Source: Cyclobacteriaceae bacterium (GTDB taxonomy: Bacteria; Bacteroidota; Bacteroidia; Cytophagales; Cyclobacteriaceae). Taken from it: a DNA stretch of 6,278 nt. Each line of letters begins with the position of its first letter. Within the stretch, counting starts at the first letter, position 1. The stretch spans positions 1 through 6,278 of the forward strand of contig JALWRJ010000234.1 of NCBI GenBank assembly GCA_026994125.1, written 5' to 3'. The notes under the pieces were generated by a model. It made no database searches, had not been told where the DNA came from, and worked only from the letters and a program-made list of their open reading frames with translations. This document shows, piece after piece, positions 1-6,278 of the stretch. A program made the translations under genes and the position numbers.

Positions 1-1385
1 AAACAACAGAGTTGGCATACGCATTTCATGCTTCTACTACAAGCAATGTACCCCGCTACGACAGGCTAACCGAATACAAAAACAACACCTTAAAATATGC
101 CCAGTGGTACTATGGCCCACAAAAATGGCAAATGCACCATGTTCAACTTAAATTAACGAACGAAACCCCTTTCTATTCTGAAGCTAAACTTACCTTGAGT
201 TATCAAAATACCGAAGAAAGCCGGAACGATAGAAAATACAAGGAAAACGCATTGCGCAACAGAACAGAAAACTTACACATTGTAACTCTAAACGCGGATG
301 CATCGAAAGTTTGGTTCACCAATTCGTTGTATTATGGTATTGAGGCCGTTTATAATAAGGTAAAATCAACGGCATTCACAAAAAATATAGCTGCCGGGGT
401 TTTGAGTCCTGCCCCTACCCGCTACCCCGATGGTGGCAGTACTTGGGCATCATTAGCAGCATATACGCAATGGAAACATTACTTTTCGACCGAATTTATA
501 TTAAATACGGGTATTAGGTACAGCCAAATAATAGTTTCGTCAGAATTCAACAACAAGACTTTCTATAATTTTCCGTATTCATCAATTAACATCGCTACTG
601 GCGCAGCAAATGGCAGCGTTGGGTTGGTTTGGAAACCTCTGAACGAATTTCAAATCAAATCTTCGATAAGCAGTGGTTTTAGAGCTCCCAATGTAGATGA
701 TATAGGTAAAGTGTTTGATTCGGAACCGGGTAATGTAGTAGTACCCAACGAGCGCCTGGCACCTGAATATGCATACTCGGGCGAATTAAGCTTTACAGGC
801 ACTATAAATTATGCATTTAACTATAACCTAACCGGATACTATACGCGGTTGGTAGGTGCCATGGTGCGAAGAGATTTTACTTTTAACGGCCAGGACAGCA
901 TAATGTACGATGGAGAACTAAGCAAAGTGCAAGCCTTAACCAATACCGGCAAAGCTTTTATTGCCGGTGTTTCGGCCAATATTTCTTACACCGTAGGCAA
1001 ATTTAAATTGGCCTCCACCCTAACCTACACTACAGGTAAGGATGTAATTGAAAACCTGCCCTTACGGCATACCCCACCCCTATTTGGACAAACCTCACTT
1101 ACCTTTACCGGCAAAAATCTATCGCTCATTTTTACACAGAGGTACCAGGGGAACAAAACCTTACAACAACTTGCTCCCAGCGAGCTCAACAAGCCACATG
1201 TATATACGCCCGGTGGCAGCCCGGCCTGGACAATAAGCACCTTAAAAGGGCAGTACCAATGGGGTAAACTATTAACTCTGAATGCCGGAATTGAAAACAT
1301 ATTTGATTTGCGTTACCGTCCTTATGCCAGTGGCATGAATGCACCTGGACGTAATTTTATTGTAAGTCTTAAAGCTTCATTTTAA
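1..1385 (+). CDS. TonB-dependent outer-membrane receptor, C-terminal beta-barrel part (5' end missing)
   Basis: The reading frame (codons from base 3) is open to the left edge, so the TTG at 12 is not a true start. About 461 residues are visible, against roughly 700-800 for the family, so the signal peptide, any carboxypeptidase-like domain and the plug are outside the window. What remains alternates aromatic and polar strands, as expected of a 22-strand outer-membrane barrel, and ends in Phe (...LKASF), the usual barrel-assembly signal. Recognisable motifs are SGFRAPNVDDIGKVFDSEPG (from about 672), followed by PNERLAPEYA (744-773), and near the end NIFDLRYRPYASGMNAPGRNF (about 1296-1358). 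The FRAP stretch with the GKVFDSEPGNVVVPN context resembles the haemoglobin/transferrin/lactoferrin-type receptor group. Such receptors import iron chelates, haem or other large solutes using TonB-ExbBD energy. The substrate here cannot be told. No gene follows closely, so it probably ends its transcript. Confidence 0.9.
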   Translation, partial: TTELAYAFHASTTSNVPRYDRLTEYKNNTLKYAQWYYGPQKWQMHHVQLKLTNETPFYSEAKLTLSYQNTEESRNDRKYKENALRNRTENLHIVTLNADASKVWFTNSLYYGIEAVYNKVKSTAFTKNIAAGVLSPAPTRYPDGGSTWASLAAYTQWKHYFSTEFILNTGIRYSQIIVSSEFNNKTFYNFPYSSINIATGAANGSVGLVWKPLNEFQIKSSISSGFRAPNVDDIGKVFDSEPGNVVVPNERLAPEYAYSGELSFTGTINYAFNYNLTGYYTRLVGAMVRRDFTFNGQDSIMYDGELSKVQALTNTGKAFIAGVSANISYTVGKFKLASTLTYTTGKDVIENLPLRHTPPLFGQTSLTFTGKNLSLIFTQRYQGNKTLQQLAPSELNKPHVYTPGGSPAWTISTLKGQYQWGKLLTLNAGIENIFDLRYRPYASGMNAPGRNFIVSLKASF

Positions 1386-1479
1386 ATAATTACTCTAATG
1401 CCAAAAAATTAAAAAGCACACCACTTAACAAAATTTAACTCCATTTTTATAAGTAATTGAATAAACCAATTTGGTAGTT

Positions 1480-1509
1480 ATTCCTGCCCAAGCTCCTGGT
1501 GGCAGGGAT
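1480..1509 (+). other. GC-rich hairpin in the spacer after the receptor gene
   Basis: ATTCCTGCC (1480-1488) pairs with GGCAGGGAT (1501-1509), giving nine pairs including one T-G wobble around a 12-base loop. The patch stands out from AT-rich surroundings. It could be a weak transcription stop for the receptor gene, but no T run follows, so a classic intrinsic terminator is not supported. Two competing small stems overlap it: CCTG/CAGG at 1495-1506 and GGGA/TCCC at 1505-1516. Confidence 0.35.
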
Positions 1510-1560
1510 TAGTCCCGGCAAATTTCTAATGTAAAAGAGCCAATATAACCTCCATTAACC

Positions 1561-1568
1561 TATATTTG
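1561..1568 (+). promoter_or_regulatory. Likely Bacteroidota-type promoter -7 element (TATATTTG)
   Basis: TATATTTG matches the TAnnTTTG -7 consensus of the Bacteroidota primary sigma factor exactly and lies 17 bases before the ATG at 1586. Transcription would begin near 1572-1576, leaving a short A-rich leader. I see no clear TTG -33 element at the expected distance, which is common for this weakly conserved box. It would drive the four-gene cluster 1586-4976. Confidence 0.6.
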
Positions 1569-1585
1569 CTCAAAAAAACAAAACA

Positions 1586-2086
1586 ATGATTAGAACAATC
1601 TTTACCCTTGTATTGTTGGCTACAATTTCAAATTCTTTTGCACAAAATAGTGAGTTAGATGAACGAAATGGCTTTAAACATATTAAAATTTTATCTAATG
1701 CCACCGATTACCCCGAACTTAAATTAGACAAAACCAAAGACGAAAATTATGCCACCTATGTAAGGCGAAATGGGCATTTAATGAGTATTGGCGACATCCC
1801 CATTAAAGAGTTTGAGGTTTCCACCTACAAAAACCAAATTTATCAGATAGATATTACCACACCCAAAAATCCAAAACTTTTTAAAAGCCTGGAAGAGGCC
1901 TTTGGTAAAGCCAAATTTGTTGTAACCAGTAATAATTATGTATGGCAAGGCAGTAGTGTAAAACTAAGCTTTAAAAGTTTAAAAGGTGGTAAAGACACCA
2001 AAATGACTTACACCTCGTTAAAAATTAAAGACATCATAAAACAAGACGAAGAACAAAAGATCAAAGATCTTTCGAAAGATTTTTAA
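1586..2086 (+). CDS. Small exported protein of unknown function
   Basis: This is a 166-residue protein that I do not recognise as a named family. It has a clear signal peptide: MIRT, a hydrophobic stretch at about residues 5-15, then NSFA before Q20, consistent with signal peptidase I cleavage after A19. No lipobox Cys is present; the protein has no cysteine at all. The mature part is about 147 residues, rich in Lys, Asn and Thr, with alternating beta-type stretches (for example IKEFEVSTYKNQIYQIDI, residues 73-90) and a basic, charged C-terminus. A later segment, LFKSLEEAFGKAK (98-110) then VWQGSSVKLSFK (119-130), suggests a compact alpha/beta fold located in the periplasm or at the cell surface. 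The start is supported by the signal peptide and by TATATTTG just upstream. It appears to be first in an operon, with the next gene 19 bases downstream. There are no catalytic motifs that I can name. Confidence 0.8.
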   Translation: MIRTIFTLVLLATISNSFAQNSELDERNGFKHIKILSNATDYPELKLDKTKDENYATYVRRNGHLMSIGDIPIKEFEVSTYKNQIYQIDITTPKNPKLFKSLEEAFGKAKFVVTSNNYVWQGSSVKLSFKSLKGGKDTKMTYTSLKIKDIIKQDEEQKIKDLSKDF

Positions 2087-2105
2087 CCTATTTTTTAAAA
2101 ATAAC

Positions 2106-2993
2106 ATGAAACAAATTGCAGTAATTGGTTCGGGCACAATGGGTAATGGCATTGCCCATGTTTTTGCCCAAAACGGGTTTAAGGTAAACCTCATCGATAT
2201 CTCAGATAAAGCCCTGGAAAAAGCCCTGGCAACCATTACTAAAAACCTGGACAGGCTGTTGGCCAAAGAAAAGATTGACCAGGCCACGAAAGAAGCAACG
2301 CTGGCTAACCTTACTACTTTTACTGAAATGGGAAAAGGGGTGGCTAATGCCGACCTTGTAGTAGAAGCCGCAACCGAAAATGTAGAGCTAAAACTCAATA
2401 TTTTTAAGCAATTAAGTGAATTAACGCCTCCCAATTGCATCCTGGCCAGCAATACCTCATCGATAAGCATTACCAAAATAGCGGCAGTTACTAACCGCCC
2501 CGACAAAGTAATAGGCATGCACTTTATGAATCCGGTGCCTATTATGAAACTGGTTGAAATTATACGGGGCTACAACACTACCGATGCCGTAACCGGAACC
2601 ATCATGGAGCTATCGCGCACGCTGGGCAAAACCCCGGTAGAGGTAAACGATTATCCCGGATTTGTAGCCAACCGGATCTTAATGCCTATGATAAACGAAG
2701 CCATTTATTCACTATATGAAGGAGTGGCCGGTGTTGAAGAAATTGACACGGTTATGAAACTGGGCATGGCACATCCTATGGGGCCATTACAATTGGCCGA
2801 TTTTATTGGCTTGGATGTTTGTCTTTCAATATTGGACGTTTTGTACAAGGGATTTGGCAACCCAAAATATGCCCCATGCCCATTACTGGTTAACATGGTT
2901 GAAGCCGGTCATAAAGGTGTAAAATCGGGCAGTGGCTTTTATGATTGGAGCCACGGAACCAAAGAGTTAGTCGTAGCCACTAGTTTTAAATAA
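2106..2993 (+). CDS. hbd: 3-hydroxybutyryl-CoA dehydrogenase (3-hydroxyacyl-CoA dehydrogenase family)
   Basis: The 295-residue cytosolic enzyme has the length and layout of single-domain-pair 3-hydroxyacyl-CoA dehydrogenases, which interconvert (S)-3-hydroxyacyl-CoA and 3-oxoacyl-CoA with NAD(P). The N-terminal Rossmann fold shows G8-S-G10-T-M-G13 and an acidic residue, D31, closing strand 2, which favours NAD. The catalytic set aligns with the known family: S118 in SNTSS, H139 in GMHF, E151 in KLVEII and N189 in FVANR, with the same spacing as S137, H158, E170 and N208 of the human enzyme. The conserved PGFVANR (184-190) opens the C-terminal dimerisation domain, which ends with the typical GVKSGSGFYDW (271-281). 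There is no fused enoyl-CoA hydratase, so this is not a FadB-type protein. It could serve fatty-acid or phenylacetate degradation (PaaH/FadB2-like) or butanoate metabolism; the sequence alone does not decide. No Shine-Dalgarno motif is visible. The next gene starts five bases after the stop. Confidence 0.94.
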   Translation: MKQIAVIGSGTMGNGIAHVFAQNGFKVNLIDISDKALEKALATITKNLDRLLAKEKIDQATKEATLANLTTFTEMGKGVANADLVVEAATENVELKLNIFKQLSELTPPNCILASNTSSISITKIAAVTNRPDKVIGMHFMNPVPIMKLVEIIRGYNTTDAVTGTIMELSRTLGKTPVEVNDYPGFVANRILMPMINEAIYSLYEGVAGVEEIDTVMKLGMAHPMGPLQLADFIGLDVCLSILDVLYKGFGNPKYAPCPLLVNMVEAGHKGVKSGSGFYDWSHGTKELVVATSFK

Positions 2994-2998
2994 TATTC

Positions 2999-3730
2999 AT
3001 GGCTGGCTTTCGTATTGGCACTTTTCTAGTAAGTATAATTTTTAGCTTAGGCTTTACCACAGCTATTGCCCAAATTGAAGAGCTGCCTCAAAAAATAGTG
3101 TACGACCAGGAAGTTATTGACCTGATGAATCAGGCCAAGGCTGAAATGAAAGCCGAAAACTATGAAGCGGCTAACCGAACGTTTCGTAAAGCCTTGGCTA
3201 CCCGAAAAATTTTACCCACCGATTTATCGTACTTATTTGCCGAAACTCTATACGTGGTGCATCAATACCAAAACAGCCTCAATTTTGTAGATAAATACTT
3301 AAGCTTAGCCGGGCAAGGAGGTAATTACTACGATAAAGCCATTGAACTTAAGCAATTACTTCAAGAAGAATTTAAGCGCATAAAGGAATGCAGTTACTGT
3401 AATTTAAGTGGCTATCGGTACGTTACCTGCTATAATTGCCAGGGTGTGGGCACTACCACCGAGCTATGTTATAACTGTAAGGGCAGTGGAAAAACCGTTT
3501 GTCCCAAGTGTATGGGCCAGGGGGTATATATTACGTTTAACTCGTTTAGTGGCAAGCAATACCAGGAGTGCGATGTATGCAATGGCAAAGGATATGTGGT
3601 GTGCAATGTTTGCGAAGGCAAAAAAGAACTTACCGGAACTTGCAGTGTGTGCTTAGGTACCGGCAAAATTGCCAGCTCAATTATTTGCAATCACAAGGCA
3701 GAGCAAGAGTTGGAAGAACACAGCCATTAA
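2999..3730 (+). CDS. Exported TPR-like protein with seven DnaJ-type CxxC zinc-finger motifs
   Basis: A 243-residue protein. Residues 1-24 form a signal peptide (hydrophobic 7-22, AIA before Q25), so the mature protein should lie in the periplasm or envelope. Residues about 41-125 are helical and TPR-like (AKAEMKAENYEAANRTFRKAL, then an LYVVHQYQNSLNFVDKYL unit). From 131 comes a cysteine-rich domain with CxxC pairs starting at 131, 144, 157, 168, 191, 202 and 215, plus a lone C230 followed by N-H. Pairs 2, 3, 4, 5 and 7 carry the full CxxCxGxG signature of the DnaJ zinc finger; pairs 1 and 6 lack one glycine. DnaJ itself has four such motifs, binding two zinc ions; there is no J domain here. 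In cytosolic relatives the module binds unfolded protein or assists thiol chemistry. Its role outside the cytosol is unknown to me. The gene sits between the dehydrogenase and cinA with gaps of five and four bases. The ATG at 2999 is the start that provides the signal peptide. Confidence 0.85.
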   Translation: MAGFRIGTFLVSIIFSLGFTTAIAQIEELPQKIVYDQEVIDLMNQAKAEMKAENYEAANRTFRKALATRKILPTDLSYLFAETLYVVHQYQNSLNFVDKYLSLAGQGGNYYDKAIELKQLLQEEFKRIKECSYCNLSGYRYVTCYNCQGVGTTTELCYNCKGSGKTVCPKCMGQGVYITFNSFSGKQYQECDVCNGKGYVVCNVCEGKKELTGTCSVCLGTGKIASSIICNHKAEQELEEHSH

Positions 3731-3734
3731 AAAA

Positions 3735-4976
3735 ATGAACATCACAGCTCAAATTATAACCATTGGCGATGAAATTCTATATGGCCAAACAACCGATACC
3801 AATGCGCAATGGATGAGTAGCCAACTAGATAGCATTGGCATAAAAGTAACCGAACGCCTAACCATTGGCGATACGCGCCAGGCTATTTTAGAGGCCCTGG
3901 CCAATGCCGAAAAAAAAGCAGATATAGTGCTCCTTACCGGAGGGCTTGGCCCCACCGAGGACGACCTCACTAAACCTTGCCTGGCCGAATATTTTAAGGT
4001 TGCTCTTGAAGAGCATAAAGAAGCACTGGATGATATAACCCGCTTATTTAAAAAATATAAGTTTGAGCTTACCCCTGTAAACAAATTACAAGCACATTTA
4101 CCCACTAACTGTACTAAAATTACCAATAAATTGGGCACAGCCCCGGGCATGTGGTTTTTTGAAAACAATACGGTATTTGTAGCTATGCCAGGGGTACCTT
4201 TCGAAATGAAGGCAATGATGCGCTCGCAAATTTTACCTAAATTACAAGAACAGTTTAACCTGCCGGTTATCTACCACAAAGTAGTAAAAACCATTGGCAT
4301 AGGCGAATCCTGGCTGGCGGATAAAATAGCCCCCTGGGCACAACAATTGCCCAAAACCATACAACTTGCTTACCTACCAAGTTTGCGCGAAGTAAAACTG
4401 AGGCTTACCTCCACGGGCAGTGCTCTTAAAACACTGCAATTGGAAACTCGCCAACAAATTGATGATTTGAAAAAATATGCCGGCAGCTACATTTATGGCT
4501 ATGATAACGACACCATTGAAAGTGTAACCGGGCAATTACTACTCGCAAACCTGGCCAGCCTGGGCACGGCCGAAAGCTGTACTGGTGGTTACCTGGCACA
4601 CTTAATAACCTCTGTTCCAGGAAGTTCTGCCTATTTTAAGGGAAGCATTATAGCCTATGCCAATCAGGTAAAAGAACAGCAACTGGGGGTAAGCCCCACT
4701 ACCCTGGCAACCCACGGAGCCGTTAGCAAACAAACAGCTATAGAAATGGCACAAGGAGCCCGCCAGCAGCTTAACACTACTTATGCTCTGGCTACTACAG
4801 GCATAGCCGGCCCCGATGGCGGCACCCCTGATAAGCCCGTGGGCACCATTTGGATTGCCCTGGCTACCCCTGCCACTACCCATACCAAATTATTATCGCT
4901 TAGCACCGAACGTAGCTTAAATATACAAGCCACCGCCAAAGCAGCACTTACCTTATTGTGGCAAACTTTAAAATAA
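3735..4976 (+). CDS. cinA: CinA family protein (MoaB-like N-domain plus nicotinamide-nucleotide amidase-type C-domain)
   Basis: The protein has 413 residues, normal for full-length CinA. The N-terminal MoaB/MogA-like domain (COG1058 type) runs from about residue 3 to 170 and shows IITIGDEIL (7-15) and the signature GGLGPTEDDLT (69-79), then AMPGVPFEM (150-158). The C-terminal amidohydrolase domain (PncC type, about 258-410) shows TAESCTGG (278-285) with the expected nucleophilic serine, PGSSAYFKGSIIAYAN, GAVSKQTA and TTGIAGPDGG (354-363). In characterised members the two domains hydrolyse ADP-ribose-type and nicotinamide-mononucleotide compounds, recycling NAD breakdown products; the competence link is specific to some Gram-positive bacteria. 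I chose the ATG at 3735 because it begins MNITAQIITIGDE, as in the family, and lies four bases after the previous stop. An in-frame ATG at 3669 would add 22 unrelated residues inside the upstream gene. All key residues are present. Confidence 0.95.
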   Translation: MNITAQIITIGDEILYGQTTDTNAQWMSSQLDSIGIKVTERLTIGDTRQAILEALANAEKKADIVLLTGGLGPTEDDLTKPCLAEYFKVALEEHKEALDDITRLFKKYKFELTPVNKLQAHLPTNCTKITNKLGTAPGMWFFENNTVFVAMPGVPFEMKAMMRSQILPKLQEQFNLPVIYHKVVKTIGIGESWLADKIAPWAQQLPKTIQLAYLPSLREVKLRLTSTGSALKTLQLETRQQIDDLKKYAGSYIYGYDNDTIESVTGQLLLANLASLGTAESCTGGYLAHLITSVPGSSAYFKGSIIAYANQVKEQQLGVSPTTLATHGAVSKQTAIEMAQGARQQLNTTYALATTGIAGPDGGTPDKPVGTIWIALATPATTHTKLLSLSTERSLNIQATAKAALTLLWQTLK

Positions 4977-5003
4977 AATAGTGTAGATATACCACCTTTT
5001 TAC

Positions 5004-5011
5004 TACATTTG
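5004..5011 (+). promoter_or_regulatory. Possible Bacteroidota-type promoter -7 element (TACATTTG)
   Basis: TACATTTG fits TAnnTTTG exactly and lies in the 182-base spacer after cinA. Transcription would start near 5018, giving the E2 gene a leader of about 140 bases. No clear TTG -33 box is seen; a GTG lies about 20 bases upstream. An exact 8-base match with two free positions can arise by chance in AT-rich DNA, so this is tentative. Confidence 0.4.
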
Positions 5012-5080
5012 TTATTGATTAAAAACGAAGCAAAACGCTGATTATTAGCATATTTTGGCGATTTTAATCCAAGGGCAAAT

Positions 5081-5114
5081 ATTATTTGCTTAGTTTTAAA
5101 AAAAGCAAAATAAT
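5081..5114 (+). other. AT-rich hairpin in the leader of the E2 gene
   Basis: TTTGCTT (5085-5091) pairs perfectly with AAGCAAA (5103-5109). The stem extends with ATTA (5081-5084) against TAAT (5111-5114) if A5110 is bulged. The loop is 11 bases of T and A runs. It ends 44 bases before the E2 start codon. It may act in the leader RNA or as a weak stop for the upstream operon. No T run follows on the + strand, so it is not a standard intrinsic terminator. Confidence 0.35.
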
Positions 5115-5158
5115 GTTTACCCCACTAAAAAGAAGTTAAAATTAAGCAAGTAAATAAA

Positions 5159-6278
5159 ATGGCTACAGTTGAGTTGTTAATGCCTAAAATGGGTGAAAGT
5201 ATTATGGAGGCCACCGTGCTTTCGTGGTTAAAAAAAGAAGGCGATACCATTGAACAAGATGAATCGGTATTGGAAGTAGCTACCGATAAAGTAGATACCG
5301 AAGTACCTTCGACCCACGCAGGGGTGCTAACCCAAATTTTAGCACAAGATGGCGATGTAGTGCCTGTGGGAGCCCCCATTGCTATTATAACAACTGAGGG
5401 AACGGATAGTACAGCACCGGCCACTACCAGCGAACCAGCCCAAGCAGCCACCCCTCCGGTAGCCGAACCGGCTCCGGTAGCCTCTACTGCCTCCGCTGCA
5501 CCTTCAGCTACATTGGCAACACCTGCTACCGGTAGGTTTTACTCTCCTTTAGTAATGAATATGGCGCGTGAAGAGGGAATTCCTATGGATGAATTAGAAC
5601 GCATACCGGGTACCGGTAAAGAAAGCAGAGTAACCAAGAAAGATATGCTCGCCTACATTGCTACACGCCAAAATGGAGGGCAATCGAATGGGCAAACTAC
5701 CCCACAAGTAGTGGCACCTCAACCTGCCCCGGCTCCTGTGGCTACGCCTGCGCCTACTCCACAACCGGTGTCGGTAAGTGCCGGTGACGAGATTATTGAA
5801 ATGGATAGAATGCGCAAGATGATTGCCGGCAGGATGGTGGATTCCAAGCGTATTTCGCCCCATGTAACTTCGTTTGTAGAAGCCGATATGACCGCTATTG
5901 TTAACTGGCGCAATAAGATTAAAAAAGAATTTGAAGCACGCGAAGGCGAAAAAATGACCTTTACCCCCATCATTATGGAAGCCGTAGTAAAGGCAATTAA
6001 AGATTACCCCATGGTAAATGTGTCGGTGGATGGAGATAAAATAATCAAGAAACGAAATATCAATATTGGTATGGCGGTAGCCCTTCCATCGGGCAACCTT
6101 ATTGTACCGGTCATCCATAATGCCGACCAGTACAACCTGGCCGGCCTGGCTAAAAAAGTAAACGACCTGGCCCGTAGAGCTCGTGAAAACAAATTAACAC
6201 CCTCTGATTTGGAAGGTGGCACTTACACCATTTCTAATGTGGGTTCGTTTGGCAATGTAATGGGCACCCCCATTATTA
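5159..6278 (+). CDS. Dihydrolipoamide acyltransferase, E2 of a 2-oxo-acid dehydrogenase complex (3' end missing)
   Basis: The frame is open to the right edge; 373 complete codons are visible of perhaps 430-450. E2 carries acyl groups on a swinging lipoyl arm and passes them to CoA. Residues 1-80 form one lipoyl domain with K44 in the ATDKVDTEV motif as the lipoylation site. An Ala/Pro/Thr-rich linker follows (about 81-124), then the peripheral subunit-binding domain (about 125-167: YSPLVMNMAREEGI, GTGKESRVTKKDM), which docks E1 or E3. A second Pro/Ala/Gln linker (about 172-208) leads to the catalytic domain (from 211: MDRMRKMIAGRMVDSK, SPHVTSF, TFTPIIMEAVVKAI, NIGMAVALPSGNLIVPVI, TISNVGSFG). 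The active-site HxxxDG motif would lie beyond the window. The ATG at 5159 is the first start after an in-frame stop at 5126. With one lipoyl domain it could serve branched-chain 2-oxo acids, pyruvate or 2-oxoglutarate; the MPKMGESIMEA start is common in Bacteroidota E2s, often annotated as branched-chain type, but the substrate is not proven. Confidence 0.93.
   Translation, partial: MATVELLMPKMGESIMEATVLSWLKKEGDTIEQDESVLEVATDKVDTEVPSTHAGVLTQILAQDGDVVPVGAPIAIITTEGTDSTAPATTSEPAQAATPPVAEPAPVASTASAAPSATLATPATGRFYSPLVMNMAREEGIPMDELERIPGTGKESRVTKKDMLAYIATRQNGGQSNGQTTPQVVAPQPAPAPVATPAPTPQPVSVSAGDEIIEMDRMRKMIAGRMVDSKRISPHVTSFVEADMTAIVNWRNKIKKEFEAREGEKMTFTPIIMEAVVKAIKDYPMVNVSVDGDKIIKKRNINIGMAVALPSGNLIVPVIHNADQYNLAGLAKKVNDLARRARENKLTPSDLEGGTYTISNVGSFGNVMGTPII

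Noticed and set aside
12..14. TTG as a start for the receptor gene
   Set aside because: The frame is open upstream to the edge, and the protein lacks a signal peptide and plug, so the gene simply begins outside the window.
1465..1475. Near-palindrome ACCAATTTGGT, considered as an operator
   Set aside because: It is eleven bases, imperfect at the centre, and about 90 bases from the likely promoter; too weak to call.
2018..2518. 166-codon open frame on the minus strand across the start of the dehydrogenase gene
   Set aside because: It is antisense to the Rossmann domain and spans two + strand genes; there is no sign of an independent gene.
3669..3734. In-frame 22-codon extension of cinA starting at ATG 3669
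   Set aside because: It overlaps the end of the zinc-finger gene, and the extra residues have no resemblance to CinA. The ATG at 3735 gives the family's normal N-terminus.
3758..3872. Direct repeat AACCATTGGCGAT near 3758-3770 and again near 3860-3872 within cinA
   Set aside because: Both copies encode T-I-G-D in conserved positions of the N-terminal domain, so codon preference explains the identity.
5113..5139. Eight-codon mini-ORF (MFTPLKRS) ahead of E2, considered as an attenuator leader peptide
   Set aside because: There is no run of regulatory codons and no terminator/antiterminator pair; such short frames are expected by chance.
5594..6118. 174-codon open frame on the minus strand inside the E2 gene
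   Set aside because: It lies opposite well-conserved E2 coding sequence, and its translation (rich in His, Arg, Phe and Tyr) matches no family; it is a shadow frame.

Overview
The window looks like chromosomal DNA from a member of the Bacteroidota. Three things point there. Start codons have A-rich upstream sequence with no Shine-Dalgarno motif. A promoter element of the TAnnTTTG type (TATATTTG) lies just ahead of one gene. Signal peptides end in ...FAQ or ...AIAQ, and the 2-oxo-acid dehydrogenase E2 begins in the style usual for this phylum (M-P-K-M-G-E-S-I-M-E-A). I cannot place it more finely. All genes are on the + strand, and I see no RNA gene, insertion sequence, CRISPR array or phage element.

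Layout. (1) 1-1385: the C-terminal beta-barrel part of a TonB-dependent outer-membrane receptor whose 5' end lies outside the window. (2) 1386-1585: an AT-rich spacer holding a short GC-rich patch of competing hairpins and a likely promoter. (3) 1586-4976: four tightly spaced genes (gaps of 19, 5 and 4 bases) that look like one operon. They encode a small exported protein of unknown function, a 3-hydroxybutyryl-CoA dehydrogenase, an exported protein with TPR-like helices and seven DnaJ-type CxxC zinc-finger motifs, and a full-length CinA. (4) 4977-5158: a spacer with a possible promoter and an AT-rich hairpin. (5) 5159 to the right edge: a lipoyl-bearing E2 acyltransferase of a 2-oxo-acid dehydrogenase complex, cut off before its active-site motif.

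How they fit together. The dehydrogenase (acyl-CoA beta-oxidation or butanoate-type metabolism), CinA (in known members, repair or recycling of nicotinamide nucleotides) and the E2 (oxidative decarboxylation to acyl-CoA) are central metabolic or housekeeping functions that share NAD(H) and acyl-CoA. The two exported proteins have no evident metabolic link to them. The operon may therefore be a co-expressed housekeeping cluster, not a dedicated pathway.

Most of the window is ordinary. The least explained item is the exported zinc-finger protein at 2999-3730, which carries a domain normally found in cytosolic chaperones. I found no convincing evidence of a wholly new system.
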